Origin: an uncultured Thermomicrobiales bacterium
Lineage (GTDB): Bacteria > Chloroflexota > Chloroflexia > Thermomicrobiales > UBA6265
Reading direction: 5' to 3'
DNA length: 18,463 nucleotides
NCBI GenBank assembly: GCA_902806355.1
Contig: CADCWI010000098.1
Location: 1-18,463, forward strand
The notes under the pieces are model-generated. The model saw nothing but the letters and a program-made list of their open reading frames with translations. It was not told the DNA's origin and did not search any database. Shown here in pieces: positions 1 to 6,946 of this stretch. The first letter of the stretch is position 1. Every line of letters begins with the position of its first letter. The translations under genes were made by a program, and so were the position numbers.

Positions 1-1401
1 GACAACTGGTTCGGTCAGACGACCCTCATTGGCGTCGAGGACGACACGGCCATCATCTCCGCACCTAACGCCTTCAGCGCGTCCACCCTGCAGGCGCGGT
101 ACGCGCCGCAGGTGGAACGGGCGCTCGCCGGGATCGTCGGTCGCGATCTTGGAGCCTTCTTCACGGTCAGCGGGGCCAATGCGGCCGGCACGACGATCGA
201 GCAGTCCCGGAAGCCGGACGCAGCCCAGGCCGCAGGTCAACCAGCCAGGGACGCGTCAGCGAACCAACCCCTTCCTACCCGGCCACGACCTCGCCGCGAG
301 AGTGGAGCACCATCCCGCAGACCCGACCACGGGCTCGGCAACAAGCAACTCGCGCTCCAACCCACCGCGCATGGTCTCAACCCCCGCCTGACCTACGACA
401 CCTATGTCGTTGGCAGTTCGAACCGGCTCGCGCATGCCGCATCGCTGGCGATCGCCGAGCACCCGGGCCGCCAGTTCAACCCACTCTTTGTCCATGGTGG
501 GGTGGGTCTCGGCAAAACCCACCTGCTGCACGCGATCGGGCATCGCGCCCTGGAAATCCATCCCGACCTGACCATCATGTATGTCACGTCCGAGACATTC
601 ACGAACGACGTGATCAACGCGATCCGGTCCCAGAAGATGGAAGACTTCCGGGCGCGGTATCGCCTGATCGACATCATGATGATCGATGACATTCAGTTCA
701 TCGCCGGCAAGGAAAGCACCCAGGAGGAGTTCTTCCATACGTTCAACGCGCTCTACCAGAACGGGAAGCAGGTGATCGTTTCCAGCGACAAGCCGCCGCG
801 GGCGATCGCAGCGCTCGAAGAGCGGATGCGCTCGCGTTTCGCTGGCGGCCTGATCGCCGATGTCCAATCGCCCGACTTCGAGATGCGGACGGCCATTCTG
901 GGGCAGAAGGCCGAGGATCTTGGCATCTCCCTCGGAAGCGACGTGATCGAGTACATCGCGCACAAGGACCAGACCAACATCCGCGAGCTCGAAGGTGCGC
1001 TCAACAAGATCCTGATGATGGCCCAGCTCTACAATCGTCCCCTCAATCTCCAGCTGGCGATGGAGGCGCTCACCGATTCCTCGGTCACTCGCCGTCGGGC
1101 GCAGACCACCAGTGCTGACGTCGTGGACGCCGTGGTGCGTTACTACAACATGAGCAAGAAGGACCTGATCGGGCGACAGCGTACCCGCGAGATCGTCGCC
1201 CCGCGGCAGGTCGCCATGTATCTCCTCCGCGAGGAAACCGACGGCTCCCTCGTTGACATCGGGCGCGAGCTTGGCGGCCGCGACCACACGACCGTCCTGC
1301 ACGGCATCGAGAAGATCGAGCGCGCGCTGGAGAACGACACCCAGTTGCGTTCCCAGGTCATGGCGATCAGGGAATCGCTCCTCACCGGCGCGACCTCCTG
1401 A
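1..1401 (+). CDS. dnaA: Chromosomal replication initiator DnaA (5' end outside window)
   Basis: DnaA is the AAA+ ATPase that binds DnaA boxes and opens the replication origin. The frame is open from base 1 with no start, and the first visible residues (DNWFGQTTLIG, then PNAFSASTLQARY) look like the end of DnaA domain I, so the true start lies upstream. The GTG at 112 is an internal valine codon. A poorly conserved Pro/Ala/Arg-rich linker (domain II) follows up to about visible residue 125, then the AAA+ core: Walker A GGVGLGKT at 166-173, Walker B IDDIQ with D229-D230, and sensor-1-like VIVSSDKPP. Domain IV carries the DnaA signature GGRDHTT at 425-431, which reads the DnaA box. The gene ends in TGA at 1399-1401. 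No terminator is visible before the next gene, 36 bases downstream. dnaN, the usual neighbour, is absent. Confidence 0.98.
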   Translation, partial: DNWFGQTTLIGVEDDTAIISAPNAFSASTLQARYAPQVERALAGIVGRDLGAFFTVSGANAAGTTIEQSRKPDAAQAAGQPARDASANQPLPTRPRPRRESGAPSRRPDHGLGNKQLALQPTAHGLNPRLTYDTYVVGSSNRLAHAASLAIAEHPGRQFNPLFVHGGVGLGKTHLLHAIGHRALEIHPDLTIMYVTSETFTNDVINAIRSQKMEDFRARYRLIDIMMIDDIQFIAGKESTQEEFFHTFNALYQNGKQVIVSSDKPPRAIAALEERMRSRFAGGLIADVQSPDFEMRTAILGQKAEDLGISLGSDVIEYIAHKDQTNIRELEGALNKILMMAQLYNRPLNLQLAMEALTDSSVTRRRAQTTSADVVDAVVRYYNMSKKDLIGRQRTREIVAPRQVAMYLLREETDGSLVDIGRELGGRDHTTVLHGIEKIERALENDTQLRSQVMAIRESLLTGATS

Positions 1402-1437
1402 CCTGTCACGCCGTGAGCACGCAAGAGGAACCGGACA

Positions 1438-1755
1438 ATGCAACGGATCGCGTTTCGACTCCGCGTCAAACCGGACCGGCTCGACGAGTACCTCGCCATC
1501 CACACCAATGTCTGGCCGGAGATGCTCGCGGATCTGCGGGCGGCCGGTTACCGCAACTACTCGATCTTCGCGGACGGCAACGAGCTGTTCGGATACCTCG
1601 AATGTGACGACTGGGACGCCGCCCAGACGGCACTTTCGGAGAGCGATGCCAACCGGCGCTGGCAGGAATGGATGTCCGAATATCTCGACACACCCGTCGA
1701 CCCCGACAACAAGCGACCGCTGAACCTGCTCGCCCAAGTCTTCTTCATGGAATAA
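1438..1755 (+). CDS. rhaM: L-rhamnose mutarotase (RhaM/DUF718 family)
   Basis: A 105-residue protein with the full length of the RhaM family, which interconverts alpha and beta anomers of L-rhamnose in the cytoplasm. The known catalytic positions of E. coli RhaM are matched by number: H22 (in IHTNVWPE) and Y41 (in YRNYSIF). A Trp pair, WQEW at 75-78, and the C-terminal LAQVFFME also fit. The ATG at 1438 is preceded by AAGAGGAA at 1423-1430, seven bases away. It lies 36 bases after dnaA and may be cotranscribed. No rhamnose kinase, isomerase or aldolase is in the window, so the sugar is inferred from family membership; a related sugar is possible. Confidence 0.9.
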   Translation: MQRIAFRLRVKPDRLDEYLAIHTNVWPEMLADLRAAGYRNYSIFADGNELFGYLECDDWDAAQTALSESDANRRWQEWMSEYLDTPVDPDNKRPLNLLAQVFFME

Positions 1756-1985
1756 GGGTCCCGGTGCTGCCTCGTACGAGTTGACGCCCTGGCCGGTCCG
1801 TACAATTCGGCGCCGAGCTTGAGTTTTTCGGCCCCTAGGATTTGCTCGTCGCGGCAGTGGGAGCAACGCAGCCGCTCATCTTGGGAACTCCCCGACGATT
1901 CTGTGGTTTCGCATACGACGGTTCCCCGATCGTCCATCCCGGCATACAATCTGCGGCCAACGATCAAGCGATGCCAGGAGTTGCC

Positions 1986-3080
1986 ATGACCATCACCGAA
2001 CGGATCGATATAGCCAGCACCGAGGCACAGGATCGCCAACCCTATCGAGTCTCTGTTGAGGAATACGCGGCGTTCCGCCGCCAGGGTTTCCTGGTCGTCC
2101 GTGGCTTGCTCGCTCCCGACGAGGTTGCCGAGCTCCGGAACCACACCGAGGACCTGATGCAGGGCCGGTTACCGGAGCAAGCGCTGCACGAGTTGGATCG
2201 TGGCGATCATGCCAGCGGCGTGGCGACGCAACAGCTCGCTGCTCCGCCTGCCCATCTCTCTCCCGCTGAGAAGGCGGAGTACTTCCTCCGGATCCACATG
2301 CTGCACCGGCAACTGGAGCTCCACGAGCGGTACATGCTGCACCCGGGCGTCCTCGATGTCCTCCAGGCGTTGATCGGTCCCGATGTCCTGGCGCTGCAGA
2401 CGATGCTGTTCATCAAGGGTCCGGGAAAGCCGGGGCAGGGATGGCATCAGGACACGTTCTACATCCCGACGATCCCGGATACCCTGTGCGGCGCCTGGAT
2501 CGCAATCGACGATTGTGACGAGTTGAACGGGGCGATGTGGTTCGCCTCGGGAAGCCAACACGAGCCGGTCTACCCCCCGGTATCGGGGTATGGTTCCGGC
2601 GATCATCAACTCGGCGATATCGGCGGCGTCAACGGTGTCAGCAACCCGGACGACGCGGAGAACGACTTGGCCCGGATCGCCAACCGGTACCCCCAGCTCC
2701 TGGTTTCGGCCAGGGCCGGGGATGTCGTCTTCTTCGGCGGTCATGTGCTCCACCGCAGCAAGACAAACTGGTCCAGCGATCGTTTCCGCCGCTCCTTCGT
2801 TGGCCATTACTGCAATGCGCGCTCGTTCACGCAATGGACCGGTGGCGACACGGCGCTCCAGAACCCCGACACGCTCATGGCCAACGCGTCGCATATCCTG
2901 GCGCGTGGTGACACCCACCTGCCCTTCGCCACGCCTCGCTTCGGGACGCCATGTGCCGCGCTCCTGCCTCCAGAGGAGCGCCGCCGCGAGAGCGAGTTCG
3001 CCGCGACGATGATGGGCGACATGGAAAGTGGGATGATGGGCGCGATGGACGCCGATCCGACGCAGGTTGACGACGATTGA
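1986..3080 (+). CDS. Phytanoyl-CoA dioxygenase (PhyH) family Fe(II)/2-oxoglutarate oxygenase
   Basis: A 364-residue cytosolic protein of the PhyH family, which hydroxylates small molecules using Fe(II), O2 and 2-oxoglutarate. The facial triad is visible: H154-x-D156 in GWHQDTF and a distal His in GGHVLHRSKTNWSS, most likely H256. It is followed by an Arg cluster (R266, R268, R269) that should hold 2-oxoglutarate. The C-terminus is rich in Met and Asp (MMGDMESGMMGAMDAD), which is unusual and looks disordered. I chose the ATG at 1986 because CAGGAG (1975-1980) lies five bases upstream; the in-frame ATG at 1971 and TTG at 1842 lack this. The stop overlaps the next gene's start, so the two are probably translationally coupled. 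The substrate is unknown; PhyH members act on lipids, osmolytes, sugars and phosphonates. Confidence 0.9.
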   Translation: MTITERIDIASTEAQDRQPYRVSVEEYAAFRRQGFLVVRGLLAPDEVAELRNHTEDLMQGRLPEQALHELDRGDHASGVATQQLAAPPAHLSPAEKAEYFLRIHMLHRQLELHERYMLHPGVLDVLQALIGPDVLALQTMLFIKGPGKPGQGWHQDTFYIPTIPDTLCGAWIAIDDCDELNGAMWFASGSQHEPVYPPVSGYGSGDHQLGDIGGVNGVSNPDDAENDLARIANRYPQLLVSARAGDVVFFGGHVLHRSKTNWSSDRFRRSFVGHYCNARSFTQWTGGDTALQNPDTLMANASHILARGDTHLPFATPRFGTPCAALLPPEERRRESEFAATMMGDMESGMMGAMDADPTQVDDD

Positions 3081-3676
3081 GCCACCCGCATGCCTTCGAG
3101 CAACGTTTCCCCGCGCTTGCGATGCCGCAACGCTGGGGCAACGTGACGATGACACCATTTTCGCCGCAGGCGGCGTTGCCGCCCATCTCGCGGGTACAGA
3201 GCGTCAACGTCGTTCCGTTCGTCGGTGCTCCCGACTACTGCGTCGTGATCGGCCTGGAAGGTGGCTCGATGATCCTCCCCGGCGGTACGATCGAGCCCGA
3301 AGAGTCGATCGCCGAGGCCGCGAGACGTGAGCTTTTGGAAGAAGCGGGCGCGGAGCTTCACACGCTTTCTCCGATTGGCACTTGGGCATGCCATTCCGAG
3401 GACACGGCGCCTTGGCGCACGCACCTGCCTCATCCCGATTTTCTCCGGCTCGTTTTCTGGGGAGATGTTACCGTCGTCGGCGCCCCATTGAACCCGATCG
3501 ACGGAGAGCAGGTAACGAGCGTTCGAGTGATCCCTGTCAGGGACGCCGTGCGACATCTCCAGGCGTCTGGACGCGATGATCTGGCCGATCTCTACAGGCT
3601 TGCCTGGGAGCTTCGCTGCAGTGGGGCCGAACCTGTCGATCTCGATCTGATCGATCGGCCACCTCCAACTGGGTAG
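3077..3676 (+). CDS. Nudix hydrolase
   Basis: A 199-residue protein with a complete Nudix box at residues 70-92: G-x5-E-x7-R-E-L-L-E-E-A-G-A, containing RRELLEEAG. The family cleaves nucleoside diphosphates linked to another moiety, using Mg2+ held by the REXXEE glutamates. The start TTG at 3077 overlaps the TGA of the dioxygenase gene, with GCAGG about ten bases upstream. In-frame ATGs at 3122 and 3149 are alternatives; the later ones would still keep the Nudix domain, so the start is uncertain. The substrate cannot be told from sequence. Position between a dioxygenase and a sugar-phosphate isomerase suggests a metabolic role rather than mutagenic-nucleotide clean-up, but that is inference. 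Confidence 0.88.
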   Translation: MSHPHAFEQRFPALAMPQRWGNVTMTPFSPQAALPPISRVQSVNVVPFVGAPDYCVVIGLEGGSMILPGGTIEPEESIAEAARRELLEEAGAELHTLSPIGTWACHSEDTAPWRTHLPHPDFLRLVFWGDVTVVGAPLNPIDGEQVTSVRVIPVRDAVRHLQASGRDDLADLYRLAWELRCSGAEPVDLDLIDRPPPTG

Positions 3677-3728
3677 GATGCCGACGCCAGAACGGGATCC
3701 CGGTTTTCGGATGCGAAAGGTTCTATCC

Positions 3729-4592
3729 GTGGCAAGACTTGGCGTCATCACCGATGAGATCAGCGAGGATTTCGACCACGCGCTCAATGTCTGTAACGAG
3801 CTCGGCATCCGCGATATCGAGCTCCGCAGTCTCTGGAACACGAGCATCGTCGATCACGACCGCGCCACGATCGAGAGGATCGCCACCACCCTGTCGGAAG
3901 GGGGCTTCGCCGTCGTGGCCATCGCTTCTCCGTTCCTCAAGTGCCACATCCATGGTGACGGGGCGGCAGCCGGCCGCACCCACTCAGCGAGAGCGGCGAA
4001 TCGCGACGATCAGTGGGATATCCTCAATCGCTCCTTCGAGGTCGCCGACCGGCTTGGCGCGAAGATCGTCCGCGCCTTCAGTTTCTGGCGGGTGGACGAT
4101 CCAGTGTCCGTGCGCGATGAGGTCGCCGACGTGTTGAGGGAAGCGACCGAACGGACCAGGACCGCCAGCAAGCTGCTTGGTCTCGAGAACGAACATGCCT
4201 GCAATGTCGCGACCGGCAGGGAATCGGCCTGGATCCTTGAGCGAATTCCAGACCGGACACTCGGGTTGATCTGGGATCCGGGCAACGAAGCCGCGCTCGG
4301 ATCGGTCCCCTACCCGGATGGCTACAACCTCGTCAAGGATCGCATCCATCACGTCCATCTCAAGGATGCCAGGGCGATCTCGCACGACACATCATTCACG
4401 ACGATGGGCAAGGGTGCGATCGCCTACGAGGACCAGTTCCGCGCGCTCGCCGCCGATCAATACGACGGCGTGCTCTCGTTGGAGACCCACTACAAGGCCG
4501 ATGGCGATGCCGAGCGTGCCACCCGGGATTGTGCCGCCGCTGTGCGGGGAATCGCCGAACGCGCGGGTCTGCCGCTGACGACCAGGCCCTAA
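3729..4592 (+). CDS. Sugar phosphate isomerase/epimerase (xylose isomerase-like TIM barrel)
   Basis: A 287-residue protein of the AP-endonuclease-2/xylose-isomerase-like TIM barrel superfamily (PF01261), metal-dependent enzymes that isomerise or epimerise keto-sugars, inosose or hydroxypyruvate. Putative metal ligands fall on the expected strands: E153 or E155 in GLENEH, D183 in IWDPGN, H210 in HVHLKD and E252 in LSLETHY. I chose the GTG at 3729 because AAAGG (3716-3720) sits eight bases upstream and the product then begins with LGVITDEIS, a typical family N-terminus. ATGs at 3678 and 3711 are in-frame alternatives. It is the last gene of the three-gene + strand cassette. The exact substrate is not assignable. 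Confidence 0.85.
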   Translation: MARLGVITDEISEDFDHALNVCNELGIRDIELRSLWNTSIVDHDRATIERIATTLSEGGFAVVAIASPFLKCHIHGDGAAAGRTHSARAANRDDQWDILNRSFEVADRLGAKIVRAFSFWRVDDPVSVRDEVADVLREATERTRTASKLLGLENEHACNVATGRESAWILERIPDRTLGLIWDPGNEAALGSVPYPDGYNLVKDRIHHVHLKDARAISHDTSFTTMGKGAIAYEDQFRALAADQYDGVLSLETHYKADGDAERATRDCAAAVRGIAERAGLPLTTRP

Positions 4593-4775
4593 GCATTGGC
4601 TCCTGCCAGAGCGCCGTCCAGCGGAGGCATCGTCAATGCGATCCAGGAAGGATGTGGTGACCGGCGGGCCGAAGCGCGATCATGGTCTGAGAGGCGGTCA
4701 TGTACACGCGATGATCTCTCGTCCGCGGGTGCCGAGACACTGTTGGACCTGCTACCGATCGGAGTACCAACATCA

Positions 4776-5363
4776 ATGAGCGACATGCCTACGCCAACCA
4801 AGAGTGACCAGGTCGATCAGGTCCATGCCGAGGCCCAGGAGGTCGCCGAGGAATCCAACCAGGGATCGGTCCTGGCCTTTATCGAAATTCCTCGGGGCTC
4901 CCGGAACAAGTACGAGTACGACGAGGAGCGTGGCGTGTTCCATCTCGATCGCGTGCTCTACTCATCCGTTCACTATCCGACCGATTACGGATTCATCCCG
5001 GACACCCTGGCCGAAGATGGCGATCACCTCGACATCCTGGTCCTCGTCCAGGAGCCGACATTTCCGGGCTGCATGATCGAGGCCCGGCCGCTCGGCGGGC
5101 TCGACATGGCGGACGAGAAGGGTCCCGACTTCAAGGTCCTGGCGGTTCCGGTCGGTGATCCACGATTCAGTCATTACCATTCCCTCGAGGAAGTCGGTGA
5201 TCACTGGCTGAAGGAGATCGAGACGTTCTTCGCGACGTACAAGCTCCTGGAACCAAAACAGACCGATGTCCTTGGCTGGCACACGGAGGAGAAGGCCCGG
5301 GAAGTGATCGCCCAGTGTCGCGAGCGATATCACGAGCGCCACCCAATTGCCCGGGAGATGTAA
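4776..5363 (+). CDS. ppa: Inorganic pyrophosphatase, family I
   Basis: A 195-residue soluble pyrophosphatase that hydrolyses PPi to two phosphates and pulls biosynthetic reactions forward. Against E. coli PPase numbering the active-site set is present: K45 and E47 in RNKYEYD, R59, Y71 in YPTDYGF, D81, D83 and D86 in DGDHLDI, D113, D118 and K120 in DMADEKGPDFK, and Y155-K156 in TYKLLEP. The classic DGDPLD signature reads DGDHLD here, with His in place of Pro. An N-terminal extension of about 25 polar residues makes it slightly longer than the E. coli enzyme. The ATG at 4776 is preceded by GGAG (4761-4764), eleven bases away; the ATG at 4785 is an alternative. It is separated from the previous gene by 183 bases with no recognised element. 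Confidence 0.95.
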   Translation: MSDMPTPTKSDQVDQVHAEAQEVAEESNQGSVLAFIEIPRGSRNKYEYDEERGVFHLDRVLYSSVHYPTDYGFIPDTLAEDGDHLDILVLVQEPTFPGCMIEARPLGGLDMADEKGPDFKVLAVPVGDPRFSHYHSLEEVGDHWLKEIETFFATYKLLEPKQTDVLGWHTEEKAREVIAQCRERYHERHPIAREM

Positions 5364-5393
5364 TTACACAATCCGGTGTACCCTTGACGGGCC

Positions 5394-5402
5394 TGCTATA
5401 CT
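5394..5402 (+). promoter_or_regulatory. Extended -10 promoter for the DUF1684 gene
   Basis: TGCTATACT is a TG-n-TATACT extended -10 element in a short AT-rich island within GC-rich DNA, 70 bases upstream of the ATG at 5473. Extended -10 promoters do not need a good -35, and none is seen at 17 bases. A TTGACG at 5384-5389 is nearby, but its spacing to any of the overlapping TATACT/TATAGT hexamers (7, 12 or 21 bases) does not fit. The choice of -10 is an inference. Confidence 0.5.
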
Positions 5403-5417
5403 ATACTTTGTATAGTA
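5399..5417. promoter_or_regulatory. Perfect palindromic operator candidate
   Basis: TACTATAC-TTT-GTATAGTA is an exact inverted repeat with 8-base arms and a 3-base centre. It overlaps the proposed -10 element and the expected transcription start of the DUF1684 gene, so a dimeric repressor bound here should block transcription. The size and symmetry fit winged-helix regulators such as the GntR or MarR types, but no regulator gene is in the window and no family can be named. The AT-richness contrasts sharply with the flanks. Confidence 0.55.
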
Positions 5418-5472
5418 ATGAAAGAGTGAGCCGCACGTGCGGCGTGTGACGGAAACGTCAGGACAGAAAACG

Positions 5473-6033
5473 ATGGCGACAGGAACCGATCGACTGGGTG
5501 GCTTTCGACAGCGCAAGGATGCGTTTTTCCGGGAGCATGAGCAGTCACCGTTGACCCGCGTGCAGAGAGAGGGCTTCTCTGGTCTCTCCTATTTCCCCGA
5601 GAACCCGGATCTTCGGCGACCGCTGGAGCTGGATACCTCAGGCGAAGGCATCGGTGAGGAGATCACCCTGGGGACCATGGACGGCAAGGTCAAGCAGTAC
5701 ATCCGGGCTGGCCGCGTCCATTTCGAGGTCGAGGGTGTCCCCGTGACGCTTACCCTGTTCCGGGATCAGCAGCGTGGTCACTACTTCGTGCCATTCCGGG
5801 ATGCGACCGCCGGCAGCGAGACCTATGCGGTTGGCAGGTACCTCGAGCCGAAGGCACTTCCGGATGGCCGGATCAACATGGATTTCAATCTCGCCTACAA
5901 TCCGCATTGTGCGTACAACTCCGGCTGGTCCTGTCCGATCCCGCCGTTCGAGAACATCATCAAGGCACCCATCCGGGCCGGTGAAGCCCTCCCGGACATC
6001 CCGCATGATGACTCGGCGGACACCTCCGGATAA
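5473..6033 (+). CDS. DUF1684 family protein
   Basis: A 186-residue protein with the hallmark C-terminal block of DUF1684: DFNLAYNPHCAYNSGWSCPIPPFENIIKAP split over residues 138-166, ending in IRAGE. Known members are cytosolic proteins of unsettled function. The core is predicted beta-rich (FEVEGVPVTLTLF, HYFVPFRDATAGSETYAVGRYL), and no signal peptide or membrane segment is seen. The ATG at 5473 follows AGGA (5460-5463) at nine bases; a GTG at 5437 is in frame but lacks a site. It appears to have its own palindrome-covered promoter rather than to be read from the pyrophosphatase gene, so it may respond to a specific signal. I cannot assign a reaction. Confidence 0.87.
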   Translation: MATGTDRLGGFRQRKDAFFREHEQSPLTRVQREGFSGLSYFPENPDLRRPLELDTSGEGIGEEITLGTMDGKVKQYIRAGRVHFEVEGVPVTLTLFRDQQRGHYFVPFRDATAGSETYAVGRYLEPKALPDGRINMDFNLAYNPHCAYNSGWSCPIPPFENIIKAPIRAGEALPDIPHDDSADTSG

Positions 6034-6057
6034 CACCACAATCCACAAAGTTGCGAC

Positions 6058-6084
6058 GAACGGCGGGCATTGTGCCCGCCGTTC
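6058..6084 (+). terminator. GC-rich hairpin after DUF1684 gene
   Basis: A perfect 12-bp stem (GAACGGCGGGCA paired with TGCCCGCCGTTC) with a 3-base loop, 24 bases after the DUF1684 stop. There is no U-tract after it, so it is terminator-like by position and stability but may instead stabilise the mRNA 3' end. Confidence 0.6.
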
Positions 6085-6121
6085 CCATATCTGCCGGGCG
6101 AACGATCGAATCTTCGCAGAC

Positions 6122-6165
6122 CACGGATTGAGGGCAGGCGAACATTCACCTGCCCTCAATCCGTG
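6122..6165. terminator. Long hairpin between convergent genes, likely bidirectional terminator
   Basis: Two exact 17-base arms (6122-6138 and 6149-6165; left arm CACGGATTGAGGGCAGG) around a 10-base loop. It lies between the + strand DUF1684 gene and the minus-strand gene ending at 6185, so it would fold at the end of both transcripts. No T-run follows on either strand. Confidence 0.65.
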
Positions 6166-6184
6166 CGGAAGAGGCAAGACCGCG

Positions 6185-6769
6185 TTACGGACGCTGAACA
6201 ACGCCGAATTGTGCCGCGAGCCAGATGGAGAAGTCGGTGGTCACACGGTCGATCAATGCATGATCGATCTCGTCCCCAACCGCCACCCGGGCGAGCATCG
6301 AACCGAACGCTTCGCGGGGCCAGTCATAGTGCACCCGGCTCACTTCCACGAAGATGCACGCCGCGGTGTCGAACCTGAGCTCCGCCACCACCCACTGGGA
6401 CACGTCATAGGCATTCCCAATGAGATCCATCGACCGCTCTCGCTCAGTCCCTTCAGGATCGCCTACGGGTGGATGCGGCCCACCACGGGCGATCCCGGAG
6501 GGATCGAGCGGATGCGGCCCATTGTTTGCCACCATGAAGAGGGCACGTCCTGACTGGACGACGAACGGCACGCCGTGCTGCGCACCAACGAGGGCGACGG
6601 ATGGGTCATTCTCGAGGAGGGATTGCTCCAGAGCCGGGTCGGGCCCCGCCTCATGACCAGTCGCGGAATCACGATCAACGGATTCACAACCGCACCGGTG
6701 ACCGCAGTGAGAACTCCCGGCATCGCTGTTCTCCGGCTGGGAAGATGGCACTGGCTGGCCCATCGTCAT
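6185..6769 (-). CDS. Hypothetical protein containing a repeat-encoded segment
   Basis: 194 residues; I do not recognise the family. The start ATG at 6769 (complement) is preceded by AAGAAGGA four bases upstream; a second ATG two codons in is spaced better (ten bases). The N-terminal third is polar and holds an HCGHRCGC cluster (H21, C22, H24, C26, C28) that could bind metal. A predicted beta-strand region (VPFVVQSGRALFMVANN, 67-83) is followed by a low-complexity Gly/Pro/His stretch, residues about 83-112 (two GPHP motifs at 84-87 and 97-100). This stretch is encoded by the dispersed palindromic repeat at 6434-6522. A structured C-terminal region follows (AYDVSQWVVAELRF, then IWLAAQFGVV). Codon use through the C-terminal half looks coding, so I believe the gene is real, with the repeat segment a later in-frame gain. 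Confidence 0.6.
   Translation of the reverse strand: MTMGQPVPSSQPENSDAGSSHCGHRCGCESVDRDSATGHEAGPDPALEQSLLENDPSVALVGAQHGVPFVVQSGRALFMVANNGPHPLDPSGIARGGPHPPVGDPEGTERERSMDLIGNAYDVSQWVVAELRFDTAACIFVEVSRVHYDWPREAFGSMLARVAVGDEIDHALIDRVTTDFSIWLAAQFGVVQRP
6434..6522 (+). repeat. Dispersed palindromic repeat, copy A (two units, inside a gene)
   Basis: Unit 1 (6434-6482) aligns without gaps to 15247-15295 with 38 of 49 identical bases by hand count. Unit 2 (6490-6522) has a perfect hairpin CGATCCC-GGA-GGGATCG (6490-6506), then AGCGGATGCGGCCCAT, matching the 3' part of the 15 kb copy with six bases fewer. GGATGCGGCCCA or a near match therefore occurs twice, 40 bases apart. The repeat is read in frame by the minus-strand hypothetical gene. 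Confidence 0.65.
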
Positions 6770-6946
6770 CGTGTCCTTCTTGTTATGCACAACGTACAGA
6801 GCAGGCAACGAGGGCGGGCATCTGTCGGGTATGCGTCCGGCTCGAAGGTCCTGAAAGCACGCATGCGTTTGGCTCCTCAAAGCCTAGCACCCCGAAAAAA
6901 CCGAAACAAGGTAACGCTTCGGCGAACAAGTGGAGCACCCGCGTGA

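Noticed and set aside
1781..1806. TTGACG and TACAAT upstream of the dioxygenase gene as a promoter
   Set aside because: The spacer is 14 bases, too short for a normal sigma-70 promoter, so I do not list it as a feature.
256..1866. A 536-codon open frame on the minus strand opposite dnaA and rhaM
   Set aside because: It mirrors the codon pattern of the clear dnaA and rhaM genes in GC-rich DNA and shows no protein-family motif.
6783..6791. TTATGCACA, a match to the DnaA box pattern TTATNCACA
   Set aside because: A single match; about 0.5 are expected by chance in this window, and there is no cluster or AT-rich unwinding region.
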